Assembly (NCBI GenBank): GCA_033851265.1
Contig: JAWWOW010000018.1
Span: 1 to 64,000 of the forward strand
Reading direction: 5' to 3'
From: JAWWOW01 sp033851265
GTDB taxonomy: Bacteria; Actinomycetota; Actinomycetes; JAWWOW01
DNA: 64,000 bases
Shown here piece by piece: positions 38,382 to 46,878 of the stretch. A program made the translations under genes and the position numbers. The notes below the pieces were generated by a model. It saw nothing but the letters and a program-made list of their open reading frames with translations, was not told the origin of the DNA and ran no database searches. Position 1 is the first letter of the stretch, and the number at the start of each line of letters is the position of its first letter.

Positions 38382-40463
38382 CTATTTGCGTGAATTTCCG
38401 CACAGGGTGAGGACGTCCTCGCCGTACTCCCGGAACTTCGCCGGCCCTACCCCGGAGATGGCGAGCAACGTCTCCCGGGTTGTCGGCCGCTGCTCGGCGA
38501 TGGCGGTCAGCGTGGCGTCGGTGAACACGGTGAACGCCGGTTTGCCTGCTGCGGTCGCACGCTCCTTGCGCCAGGTGCGCAGCTGCTCGAACAACGCGTC
38601 ATCAATGTCGGACGGACATGTCGAGCAACGCGCGAGCTTGATGTCGACGGCGGCTTGCAGTGGCTTGCCACACACGCGGCAGCGCGCGTGTGCTCTGCGC
38701 GGACGCTTGCGTTCGACGTGGGGAACACCGTCGATGAGCCCATCGAGAAACCGGCTGGGTGAACGGGACGCACGCCCACCGGGCGCGCGCGCGTAGGCCC
38801 AAGAAAGCGAGATATGCCGTCGGGCGCGGGTAACGCCGACGTACAACAGCCTGCGCTCTTCATCGATCTGCACCGTCGTCGTTGCGTGCGCGATCGGCAC
38901 AGTGCCGTCGACAAGACCGACAAGGAAAACCGCGTCCCACTCGAGGCCCTTGGCGGCGTGTAGGGATGCAAGGGTGACACCGTCGACCGTTGGCGGATGC
39001 TGTGCTGACACGCGTTCGGCAAGCAACGCAACGAAGCCGGGCAGATCGACCGACGCGTCGGTGGTGGCCACGTCCACAGCGAGTCGCACGATGGCGGCGA
39101 GCCCGTCCCACCGTTCACGCTTCGCGCCGGGTCCCGGTGGCGGCTCATCGGTCCATCCGGCCGTGGCAAGGACGTGACGCACCGCGTCAGGCATCGACAT
39201 CGGACCCGATGAATCCGACGACCGAGCGGCACCACGCAGGAGCCTGACCGCTTCGCGGACTTCAGCGCGATCGAAAAACCGCTCACCGCCGCGCACGACA
39301 TAGGGAATGTCGGCGTCTGCCAGTGCCTGCTCGTAGATCTCCGATTGCGCGTTGGTGCGGAACAGCACGGCGATCTCGCTTGCTGTGACGCCGCTGTCGA
39401 TCAGCTGGCGACAACGACGCGCGACGGCAACGGCTTCTGCGGGCTCGTCGGGATATCCGGCGTACGCCGGTGCGGGGCCGGGCGGCTGCTGGGCAATGAG
39501 CTCGAGCCGCTCGGCGCTCGCGGCAAGCAACCGGTTGGCCAGCGTGACCACCTCTGGAGTGGAGCGGTAGTCACGCACCAACCGCACGACCGATGCGGTG
39601 GGAAAGCGGCGCCGGAAGTCGAGTAGGTAGGCCGGCGTGGCTCCGGTGAAACTGTAAATCGTCTGGCTCGCGTCGCCGACCACGCAGATGTCGGTCCGAT
39701 CTCCCAACCAGGCGTCGAGAAGTCGTTGCTGTAATGGATTCACGTCTTGGTATTCGTCCACGACGAACCAGCGGTACCGCTCGCGTACCTCGCCTGCGAC
39801 GTCGGCGCTGGACTCGATCGCTGCGGCCGTCAACAGCAACACGTCTTCGAAGTCGCAGACGCCTTCGTCTGACTTGACTTCTTCGTACGCCGTGGCAACC
39901 CGCGCGACGTCGCTGGGATCAAGCGGCGGGCGCCGGGCGTACTTGACGGCCGCGTCGGCGTACCCCTCGGCAGGGACGAGCATCGCCTTCGCCCACTCGA
40001 CCTCGGCGGTGAGATCACGCAACGTGACGCGATCGACGGTGAGCCGGCATCGGCCGGCGGCGATCTGAACGAGGCGTGCCTTTGACTCGAGGAGCCGGGG
40101 CAGCGGTCCGCCGATGACGCGCGGGTGGAAGTAGCTCAGCTGGCGCAATGCAGCCGCGTGAAACGTGCGTGCTTGCACCAAACCAGCGGCGGAGGCTCCG
40201 AGACCGAGGGCGTGCAGCCGGGCCCGCATCTCCGCCGCCGCGCGCGCCGTGAAGGTGACCGCGAGAATCTGTCCGGGCGGGACCGTCCCGGACAGGACCG
40301 CGTGCGCGATGCGGTGCGTGATGGCTCGCGTTTTTCCCGTTCCAGCGCCGGCGAGGACGCAGACCGGTCCACGGAGCGCTTCGGCTACGGCGCGCTGCTC
40401 AGGGTCGAGCGCGTCGAGGACGCGATCGAGGTCCTGAGCGGGGGCGGTGGTCACGATCAGCAT
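38382..40463 (-). CDS. uvrD2: ATP-dependent DNA helicase UvrD2
   Basis: A 693-aa superfamily 1A 3'-5' helicase. Walker A GAGTGKT is at residues 39-45, Walker B VVDEYQDVN, GDASQTIYSFTGA, the motif V LASLHAAKGLEWD and motif VI YVGVTRARR follow in order. A tetracysteine module (CRVCGKPL...ARCSTC) precedes a C-terminal HRDC-like domain (about 620-693), the layout that distinguishes actinobacterial UvrD2 from UvrD1. It lies next to whiB7, as in mycobacteria. It should work in DNA repair and replication. Start at 40463 is the first Met; a start at a later codon near DLDRVLDALD is possible. Confidence 0.93.
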   Translation of the reverse strand: MLIVTTAPAQDLDRVLDALDPEQRAVAEALRGPVCVLAGAGTGKTRAITHRIAHAVLSGTVPPGQILAVTFTARAAAEMRARLHALGLGASAAGLVQARTFHAAALRQLSYFHPRVIGGPLPRLLESKARLVQIAAGRCRLTVDRVTLRDLTAEVEWAKAMLVPAEGYADAAVKYARRPPLDPSDVARVATAYEEVKSDEGVCDFEDVLLLTAAAIESSADVAGEVRERYRWFVVDEYQDVNPLQQRLLDAWLGDRTDICVVGDASQTIYSFTGATPAYLLDFRRRFPTASVVRLVRDYRSTPEVVTLANRLLAASAERLELIAQQPPGPAPAYAGYPDEPAEAVAVARRCRQLIDSGVTASEIAVLFRTNAQSEIYEQALADADIPYVVRGGERFFDRAEVREAVRLLRGAARSSDSSGPMSMPDAVRHVLATAGWTDEPPPGPGAKRERWDGLAAIVRLAVDVATTDASVDLPGFVALLAERVSAQHPPTVDGVTLASLHAAKGLEWDAVFLVGLVDGTVPIAHATTTVQIDEERRLLYVGVTRARRHISLSWAYARAPGGRASRSPSRFLDGLIDGVPHVERKRPRRAHARCRVCGKPLQAAVDIKLARCSTCPSDIDDALFEQLRTWRKERATAAGKPAFTVFTDATLTAIAEQRPTTRETLLAISGVGPAKFREYGEDVLTLCGNSRK

Positions 40464-40580
40464 CTTCGCAGCCGGGGACGACAGCGCCCATATGAGTGAA
40501 TGCGGCGCATGGTGGGCGTTCAGGGTTCACTATGGGGGAACAACGCCGAGCAACGGCGCCTGAAGTAGCGGAGAAAGCTG

Positions 40581-41423
40581 ATGTCGGGAAGCGGGCATCT
40601 GCGCCACCCAGCCATTGCGGCAGCCCTCCGCACCGCCGCCGCACTGACGGGCATGGAGGTCGTGTTCGTCGGCCGCATCGACGCTGACGAGTTCATTTTC
40701 ACCGAAGTGATGGGCGATATCCCGGGGTTCGCCGAAGGCGCTCGTTGGCCTGTCTGCGACACGCTCTGCCAGCAGATGCTCGCGGGCGCCCCACGAGCAA
40801 CGGCCAACGCGGCGGCCGAGCCGGCGTACCGCGATGTACCGGGCCGCACCGCGTTGGGCCTGATGTCCTACGTCGGAGTCCCCATCTACAGCGCCGGTGG
40901 CGACGTTCTCGGAACGCTCTGTGGCATCGACCGTGGCGAGGTCGCCGTCGACGAGGCGGTTCTGGGCGTGCTCGACGAACTCGCCAGCATCGTGGCCCGT
41001 CACATCGGCGCGCCGCCGGGCGATGTGGTCGTACGCCGTACTCCGCAGGGCTGGGTCGTCGAGGGCATCGACGATGAAACGCTGGACAGTCTCGTGTCCG
41101 CGATGGCGCTCGCCGATCTTCTTGCCGCGGATCTGGCGGCAACGCCACGCCCGCAGCGCGTCGAGGGTGACGTGCCGGAGACCGAGCGACTGCGACTCAC
41201 GATCGCGCAACTCGAGCACGCGTTGACGGCACGGGTCGTCGTCGAGCAGGCCATCGGGGTACTCACCGAACGGTTGCGGATCACCCCGCGGTTGGCGTTC
41301 GAGCGGATACGCAAGGCCGCGCGCTCTCGCGGTCGTCGCGTCCATGACTTGGCGCAGGAAATCGTCGCGTCTACGACGGATCACAGTGTTCCGTTACCGC
41401 CGGAGCTGCACGGCCGTCGCTAG
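40581..41423 (+). CDS. GAF-ANTAR domain regulator
   Basis: A 280-aa protein with an N-terminal GAF-like sensory domain (about 10-155) and a C-terminal ANTAR RNA-binding domain (about 205-265, with ARVVVEQAIGVLTERLRITPRLAFERIRKAARSRGRRV, cut here for length). ANTAR proteins bind two-hexaloop RNA hairpins and prevent terminator formation. The GAF part contains VCDTLCQQML and SYVGVPI-like strands. ATG 40581 has GGAGAAA 7 nt upstream. The gene is monocistronic and the target RNA is not visible nearby. Confidence 0.85.
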   Translation: MSGSGHLRHPAIAAALRTAAALTGMEVVFVGRIDADEFIFTEVMGDIPGFAEGARWPVCDTLCQQMLAGAPRATANAAAEPAYRDVPGRTALGLMSYVGVPIYSAGGDVLGTLCGIDRGEVAVDEAVLGVLDELASIVARHIGAPPGDVVVRRTPQGWVVEGIDDETLDSLVSAMALADLLAADLAATPRPQRVEGDVPETERLRLTIAQLEHALTARVVVEQAIGVLTERLRITPRLAFERIRKAARSRGRRVHDLAQEIVASTTDHSVPLPPELHGRR

Positions 41424-41719
41424 TCGCCCTTCGTCAGCTCGCGCTCACTGCGGTCGCCGTCGAACCGCTGCATCGTGTGCTCGGGTAGCGGGCCGGCATT
41501 CGCCTGTGTGACCGACACCCAGGGCAACACCACGCCGAGCGCGATGGCGAGCGCTCGCCCCCAAACGGGCAGCGGAGCAAAGACCGCGACGAGCACTGCG
41601 GCGGTGCGGATAGCCATCGAGATCAGGTAGCGACGCTGGCGGGCGTTGATGTCCTCGTAGCGGCTGCGCCGAGCCTGCGTGACGAGATGGACCTCTCGGC
41701 TACCGCGGCGGACGGGCAC
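41420..41719 (-). CDS. DUF3099 family membrane protein
   Basis: A 99-aa protein of the DUF3099 type. A polar N-terminal region with RRSRYEDINARQRRYLISMAIR leads into two membrane helices (about 33-72), and an acidic tail follows. This family is restricted to actinobacteria and has no assigned function. It overlaps the 3' end of the GAF-ANTAR gene by 4 nt and lies downstream of nudC on the same strand with a 3-bp gap. Confidence 0.8.
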   Translation of the reverse strand: MPVRRGSREVHLVTQARRSRYEDINARQRRYLISMAIRTAAVLVAVFAPLPVWGRALAIALGVVLPWVSVTQANAGPLPEHTMQRFDGDRSERELTKGD

Positions 41720-41722
41720 CGC

Positions 41723-42580
41723 TCAACCGTACGCCAGCCAATCGGTGATGAGTCGCCAGGCGATCGAGACCGGCGGCGGTAGCACCTCACCACGTGCGAC
41801 ATAGCGGTGCAGCTCGTCGCGGGTGAACCATCGCGCTTCGTCGAGCTCGCTGCCGTCAATCGTGATGTCGTCGTCGATCGCGCGGGCGGTGAAGCCGAGC
41901 ATCAGGCTCGCCGGGAACGGCCAGGGTTGGCTCGCCTCGAAGTGCACGTCGGTGACGTGCAGGCCAACCTCCTCGAGAACCTCTCTGGCGACGGCGACCT
42001 CGGCCGCTTCACCAGGCTCAACGAAGCCGGCCAGGGTGGAGTACATGCCCGGCGGCCATATCGGCTGCCGCCCCAACACGCAGCGGTCGCCGCCGTCGTG
42101 GACGAGCATGATCACTGCTGGGTCCGTGCGCGGAAAGTGCTCACTACCGTCGGCGACACACCGACGCACATGCCCGCCGAGTGCAGGTTCAGTCTCCGCC
42201 CCGCACCGCGGGCAGCGCACGTGAGTTGCGTGCCAGTTCGCCAACGCCACGGCGTGCGTGAGCAACCCGGCATCGCGGTCATTGAGCAACGCACCCACCT
42301 CACGCAGACCGAGCGGGCGTGTGCCGATGCGGCGGGGCAGCGGTACGACGGCCGCGGAATATGCCGCGTCGTCACTGTCGACGCCGAGGAAGAACTCAGG
42401 TGTCGCGTCGGCCGGATCGACGAACACGAGGCGCGGCACAGCGTCGGTTTCGTCGACGAGTGCGCGGGCTTGCTCATCGATGATCAGAACGTTCATGGGC
42501 GTGTGCGTCCGCCATGCCTCGTCGACCCGCAGATGCGCCGAACGATCCACTCCGAATCGCGAGAGCGCGGGCGGGCCCAT
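41723..42580 (-). CDS. nudC: NADH pyrophosphatase NudC (Nudix)
   Basis: A 285-aa Nudix hydrolase. A zinc ribbon (HVRCPRCGAETE...RRC) precedes the Nudix box GFVEPGEAAEVAVAREVLEEVG, and the NudC-specific SQPWPFPASLMLGF follows. Substrates of the family are NAD(H) and NAD-capped RNA, which are cleaved to NMN and AMP. ATG at 42580 gives the family N-terminus; no Shine-Dalgarno is seen. The start is 18 bp from the divergent monooxygenase-like gene, so both messages could be leaderless. The mycobacterial homologue is next to uvrD2. Confidence 0.93.
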   Translation of the reverse strand: MGPPALSRFGVDRSAHLRVDEAWRTHTPMNVLIIDEQARALVDETDAVPRLVFVDPADATPEFFLGVDSDDAAYSAAVVPLPRRIGTRPLGLREVGALLNDRDAGLLTHAVALANWHATHVRCPRCGAETEPALGGHVRRCVADGSEHFPRTDPAVIMLVHDGGDRCVLGRQPIWPPGMYSTLAGFVEPGEAAEVAVAREVLEEVGLHVTDVHFEASQPWPFPASLMLGFTARAIDDDITIDGSELDEARWFTRDELHRYVARGEVLPPPVSIAWRLITDWLAYG

Positions 42581-42598
42581 GTCGGCGACACTAGTGCG

Positions 42599-42916
42599 AT
42601 GGGAACTGACCACGTTGTCACGGTGTTCCGGTCACGACTCCGGCCCGAGGCGGTCGAGGAGTACGACGAGGTGGCACCTCGCATCGAGGAGCTGGCACGC
42701 GCCATGCCCGGCTTCGTAGACCTCAAGACGTTCACCGCCGACGACGGCGAACGCGTGACGATCGCACGCTTCGACTCGATGGAGCATCAGCGCGCATGGC
42801 GCAACGAACCGGACCACCGGATCGCACAGCGCGCGGGACGCGACCGGTACTACAGCGAGTACCTCATCCAGGTGTGCGCACTGCTCGACGAGGTGACGTT
42901 CACCCGTTCGGCGTAG
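42599..42916 (+). CDS. ABM-type (antibiotic biosynthesis monooxygenase fold) protein
   Basis: A 105-aa ferredoxin-like dimeric alpha/beta barrel protein. The pattern VVTVFRSRLRPEAVEEYDEV...ARAMPGFVDLKTF...RVTIARFDSMEHQRAWRNEPDHR is typical of the ABM family, which includes heme-degrading and quinone-forming enzymes and many proteins of unknown role. ATG 42599 lies 18 bp from the divergent nudC start. The substrate is unknown. Confidence 0.82.
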   Translation: MGTDHVVTVFRSRLRPEAVEEYDEVAPRIEELARAMPGFVDLKTFTADDGERVTIARFDSMEHQRAWRNEPDHRIAQRAGRDRYYSEYLIQVCALLDEVTFTRSA

Positions 42917-42960
42917 CCCTGCGTGGTACCAAACCGGCCCAAAGTTAGTCATTGTGTGTC

Positions 42961-43230
42961 ATGACCAGTTGGACCGACGGTGCGGACAATTACGTCATGG
43001 ACACCACCATCAGCGCGACCGTCCCGGCGCCCCGGACGGCAACGCCTGCGTCGGCGTACGAGCAAGGCGGTTGCGGTAGTTCGCTCGTGCACGCCGCGCG
43101 CAAGACACTGCAAGGACACAAGGCCCTCTGTGACGGCAGCCCCATCATCGAGTGGCACAGCGGACGCTTCGACGCTACTGCGACGCAAGCGTGCCCCGAC
43201 TGCGCGGCCGCGGTATCCGTCACGCACTGA
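42961..43230 (+). CDS. Small Cys-containing hypothetical protein
   Basis: An 89-aa ORF (or 77 aa from ATG 42997). The C-terminal half contains GGCGSS, KALCDGSPIIEW and ACPDCAAA; four Cys and a His suggest a metal site. No Shine-Dalgarno is clear. The family is not recognised; coding status rests on codon-position GC bias and the spaced Cys residues. Confidence 0.5.
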   Translation: MTSWTDGADNYVMDTTISATVPAPRTATPASAYEQGGCGSSLVHAARKTLQGHKALCDGSPIIEWHSGRFDATATQACPDCAAAVSVTH

Positions 43231-43334
43231 ATGACCGGATTGGTCAGGCCCGGATGGCAACGCGGAGTAGCCAAGTCGAGGCATATTTCTGGTGATCCAT
43301 ATCCAGATCGCCCCAACGCAGTCACGCTGTTGTT

Positions 43335-43727
43335 ATGGGAGCCCCAGTTCGCATCCTGTTGGTCGACGATGACCCGGCGCTGCGCCACCTGACCCGATCG
43401 TTGCTCGACTTCACCTTTGAGCACGTCGACCACGAGGTGCTCGAGGCAAGCGACGGCGTTGACGCGCTTGAACAATGCGACCGCACCGACGTCACCCTGA
43501 TGGTTCTCGACATGCACATGCCGCGTCTCGACGGCCACGGTGTGCTCAAGGCTCTGGCCCTTCGACCCAGGCGGCCGCAGGTCGTCGCGTGGACCGCGGA
43601 TCCGATCGCGCTACGCGTCGCGTCCGCCGAAGGTGCGGACGCGACGGTGCAGAAGGCAAGCGATATCGACAGCCTGACCGATGCGGTGGCCACGTGCCTG
43701 CTCATGGCGGCAGCGAGCAACGGGTAA
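43335..43727 (+). CDS. Single-domain response regulator (CheY-like)
   Basis: A 130-aa receiver domain. Acidic pocket residues are Asp11-Asp13 in LLVDDDPA, the phosphoacceptor Asp59 in LMVLDMHMPRLDG, Thr87 in AWTAD and Lys107 in VQKASD. No output domain is present, so it acts by protein interaction or as a phosphate relay. No kinase is adjacent; the orphan sensor kinase at 17172 is a remote possible partner (inference). ATG at 43335 has no Shine-Dalgarno and may be leaderless. Confidence 0.88.
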   Translation: MGAPVRILLVDDDPALRHLTRSLLDFTFEHVDHEVLEASDGVDALEQCDRTDVTLMVLDMHMPRLDGHGVLKALALRPRRPQVVAWTADPIALRVASAEGADATVQKASDIDSLTDAVATCLLMAAASNG

Positions 43728-43758
43728 CTGCGACCAGAGCGACCCTTCGGGCGTTGCT

Positions 43759-46700
43759 CTACGCACTCACGAGATTGGCCAGAGCTTCCCGGTCGGGCAG
43801 GTCATCGAACGGCTCGACCCGTCCACTCGCGATGTGCAGGAACGCAGCGCTGACCCGACTCGGATCCACGTCAGCAAGCTCCGCCCACGCCAACCGGTAA
43901 ACCGCAAGCTGCAGAGCGTCGCCGCTCTCCCCCGTCTTCCAGTCCACGACTTCGTAACCGCCGTCGTCAGTGCCGAAGACGGCGTCGATCCGCCCCCGCA
44001 CCAACCGCCCACCGAGTTGCAGCGCGAACGGCGCCTCGACTGCAACAGCCTCGCGATCGGCGTACGGCGAGGCGGCAAACGCAGCACGCAGCGCGGCCAT
44101 CTCGTCATCGGAGGCAACGGTGGTCACGTCGTCGGCGGCTCCGGTCAAATCCTCGGTGTCGAGCAATGGACGCGCCTTCAGCGTCTCCTCGAGCCACGCA
44201 TGGAACTGCGTGCCGCGACGGGCCGCCCGCGACGGCTTGCGGGGCATCGGGCGGGCGAGCGAACGGGCGAAGTCGGCGGGGTCGGCCGCAAGCCGCACGA
44301 TCTGGCTCGCCGACAACATCCGCGGCAACGACACCATCCGATCGGTCGACCGTTCACGCATCAACTCATCGAGCACGGCATCCACTTCGCCTCGTAACGG
44401 ATGGTCGAGGGTCAGTTGACCCCCCGACGACGCCGCACGCACCAGCGCGGCCGCATCCTCCCGGCGGCGATAAGCCGCGGGGTCATACTCGGCGGGCCAC
44501 ACAACATCGCGTTGCTCGATCGCGAGCACCGGATTGGCCGCACCGACGTCCTCACACCACTCCGCCACGGTGCCGGCACCGCCCAGGCACGCTTCTCGGA
44601 TCTCCTCCAGATAGTCGGAGGCGACGCATGGCCTGGTGCGGGTGCGATTCCAAGCGTGACCGCTGGCCAGCAGCAGCCGACGGGCACGCGTCACGGCGAC
44701 GTAGGCCAACCGGCGCTCCTCCAACAGCTCATCGGTCGTGCACGCAACGCCGAACTCGTCCAAGCCCTTCGTGCTGTACGCCGGATCCGCCGGCAGGTCG
44801 TCGCAGTCGCCGCGCAACTGTGACGGCAGTGCTTGCGCTGCCCGCGTCCACCGCGGCCGCCGTTGTGAGGAGGGGAACGTGTCCTTGGTCAGCGTCGGCA
44901 CCGCAACGACGTCCCACTCCAAGCCCTTGGCCTTGTGCACGGTCAGCAGCTTCACCGTGTCGCGGTTGGAGACACCGCCGACGTCGAGACCGTCCTCGCG
45001 CTCGCGCGCAGCTGCGAGATAGTCAAGAAACGCGGGTACGTCGTTCTCGTCGCCGATGCCTTCGAAGCGCGCAGCATGGTCGAGGAAAGCCGCCAGGTTG
45101 GCCATCCGCGCCGTGCCCAGTCCGTCGGGATTCACCTCCAACTCGACGTCCAGTCCGATCGCGGCGACGATCGCGGTCGTCGCCTCCACGACCGGCTGAC
45201 GCACCAGCGGCCGCAACGCATCGATCTCTGCGCGCAACTCGTGGATGCGCGCATACGCCTCGGGCGAGTAGTAGTCCGCGTCACCGGGGCTCGCGACGGC
45301 GTCGGTCAGCGCGATCACATCGCACGGATCGACCGATGCCGCGGCTGCTGCCAACGCCTGCGTACCCTGTGGGTCATCTGCCGGGTCGTTCAGCTCCCGC
45401 CCAACACCACCAGTAGCGAGATAGCTCGCCCGGGATCCCAACGCAGCAAGGTCACGCGGGCCGATCCGGTAACGCGCCCCGGTCAGGATGCGCATCAACC
45501 CGGCGTTGGCGGCCGGGTCGACGAGGACCTCGAGCCAGGCGACGACATCGTCGACCTCAGGCATTTCCAGCAGACCACCGAGGCCAACAACCTCGACGGG
45601 CAGGTCACGCTTCACCAACGCCTCGTGGAAGGTCGGGAAGTCAGTCCGCCGCCGGCACAGCACCGCGACCTGGCCCATCGCGGTCCCCTCGTCCACGGCT
45701 GTTCTGATCTCGTCAGCGACCCACGCGGCCTCATCGACGACCGATCGATGGAACGACGCGCGCACGTCGCCGGCCTCGCGCCGATCGTCGACCGGGATCA
45801 GCTCGGGCACCTCAACGTGCGGACGGCGCGATGAAGCATCGTGCTCGCGCAGTGGCTCAGACAGTTTGTTCGCCGCCAGCAAGATGTGTCCGTCGTTGCG
45901 GAAGCTGGTCAACAGGTAGTCGGGCTCGAAACCATGGTGGCGTCCGGCTCGGGGGAAGTGCTCGGCGAAACGGAGCAGGTTGCCGACCGACGCACCACGC
46001 CAGCCGTAGATCGCCTGGCACGGGTCACCGACCGCGGTAACCGGGTGGCCGTTGCCGAACAGGGCCGACAACAGCACGCGCTGCGCAACGCTCGTGTCTT
46101 GATACTCGTCCAGGAACACGACCGCGAACTTCTCCCGCTCCAGCACGCCCACATCGGGTGACGTCGTCGCGATCTGCGCGGCCAACGCAACCTGATCACC
46201 GAAGTCGACGAGATCGAGGTCGTGCTTCCGGACGCGATACGCCTCCACCAAGGTGAGCAGCTCATCGCGCGCCCGGGCGGTGTCAGCGATCTCCGACAGC
46301 TTCACCGTTTGCTTCGACAACGCCTCGATCGAGGCGATGACGTCGGCGTCGGCGGCACGGACGTCGTCAGCCGACGCGCCGTGCTCCGCCATCTCCGCGT
46401 CGAGCGCTAACAGGTACTGCGCAACCGTGCGCGGCTGCCACTTCATCGACACGAACGGTCCGCGGGCCCGGTAGACAACCGAGAGCGCGAGCTGCCAGCG
46501 GCCCGCCTCGGTGAGCAGAGTCGTGTCCGGCTCGCGGCCGATGCGCAGCGCGTGGTCGCGCACCAGAGCGGCGGCGTACGAGTGGTAGGTCTGCACCGTC
46601 GGCTGGTCGTCAGCGACCTCGTCCGCAAGGGCATGCGACTGGTACAACTCGTCGAGTGCTTGACGCACCTTGTCGCGCAACTCTCCGGCGGCCTTGTTGG

Positions 46701-46878
46701 TGAACGTCAACCCGAGCACGGCGCTCGGCAGTACGCCGCCGTCCGTCACTGCGTGGACGACGCGCGCGGCCATCACCGTGGTCTTGCCGGATCCGGCGCC
46801 GGCGATGACAAGGCGTGGCTCGAACGGCGCGTTGACAACGCGCAGTTGGTCATCGGTTAGCCGCAGCGAAGTCGTCAT
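43759..46878 (-). CDS. adnB: AdnB subunit, helicase-nuclease of double-strand break end resection
   Basis: A 1039-aa UvrD-like helicase with a C-terminal RecB-type nuclease. Walker A GAGSGKT is at residues 27-33, Walker B FLDEYQDTS, the GDPCQAIYGWRGA box, VHKAKGLEWD and VAVTRARRLLL follow; the nuclease core is VRGRIDAVF...YEVVDWKTGE near residues 960-990. Together with AdnA it forms the mycobacterial-type heterodimer that unwinds and cleaves broken DNA ends. ATG at 46878 overlaps the adnA stop by 4 nt (ATGA). Both ATPase and nuclease motifs look intact. Chi-like site use is not known for this family member. Confidence 0.92.
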   Translation of the reverse strand: MTTSLRLTDDQLRVVNAPFEPRLVIAGAGSGKTTVMAARVVHAVTDGGVLPSAVLGLTFTNKAAGELRDKVRQALDELYQSHALADEVADDQPTVQTYHSYAAALVRDHALRIGREPDTTLLTEAGRWQLALSVVYRARGPFVSMKWQPRTVAQYLLALDAEMAEHGASADDVRAADADVIASIEALSKQTVKLSEIADTARARDELLTLVEAYRVRKHDLDLVDFGDQVALAAQIATTSPDVGVLEREKFAVVFLDEYQDTSVAQRVLLSALFGNGHPVTAVGDPCQAIYGWRGASVGNLLRFAEHFPRAGRHHGFEPDYLLTSFRNDGHILLAANKLSEPLREHDASSRRPHVEVPELIPVDDRREAGDVRASFHRSVVDEAAWVADEIRTAVDEGTAMGQVAVLCRRRTDFPTFHEALVKRDLPVEVVGLGGLLEMPEVDDVVAWLEVLVDPAANAGLMRILTGARYRIGPRDLAALGSRASYLATGGVGRELNDPADDPQGTQALAAAAASVDPCDVIALTDAVASPGDADYYSPEAYARIHELRAEIDALRPLVRQPVVEATTAIVAAIGLDVELEVNPDGLGTARMANLAAFLDHAARFEGIGDENDVPAFLDYLAAAREREDGLDVGGVSNRDTVKLLTVHKAKGLEWDVVAVPTLTKDTFPSSQRRPRWTRAAQALPSQLRGDCDDLPADPAYSTKGLDEFGVACTTDELLEERRLAYVAVTRARRLLLASGHAWNRTRTRPCVASDYLEEIREACLGGAGTVAEWCEDVGAANPVLAIEQRDVVWPAEYDPAAYRRREDAAALVRAASSGGQLTLDHPLRGEVDAVLDELMRERSTDRMVSLPRMLSASQIVRLAADPADFARSLARPMPRKPSRAARRGTQFHAWLEETLKARPLLDTEDLTGAADDVTTVASDDEMAALRAAFAASPYADREAVAVEAPFALQLGGRLVRGRIDAVFGTDDGGYEVVDWKTGESGDALQLAVYRLAWAELADVDPSRVSAAFLHIASGRVEPFDDLPDREALANLVSA

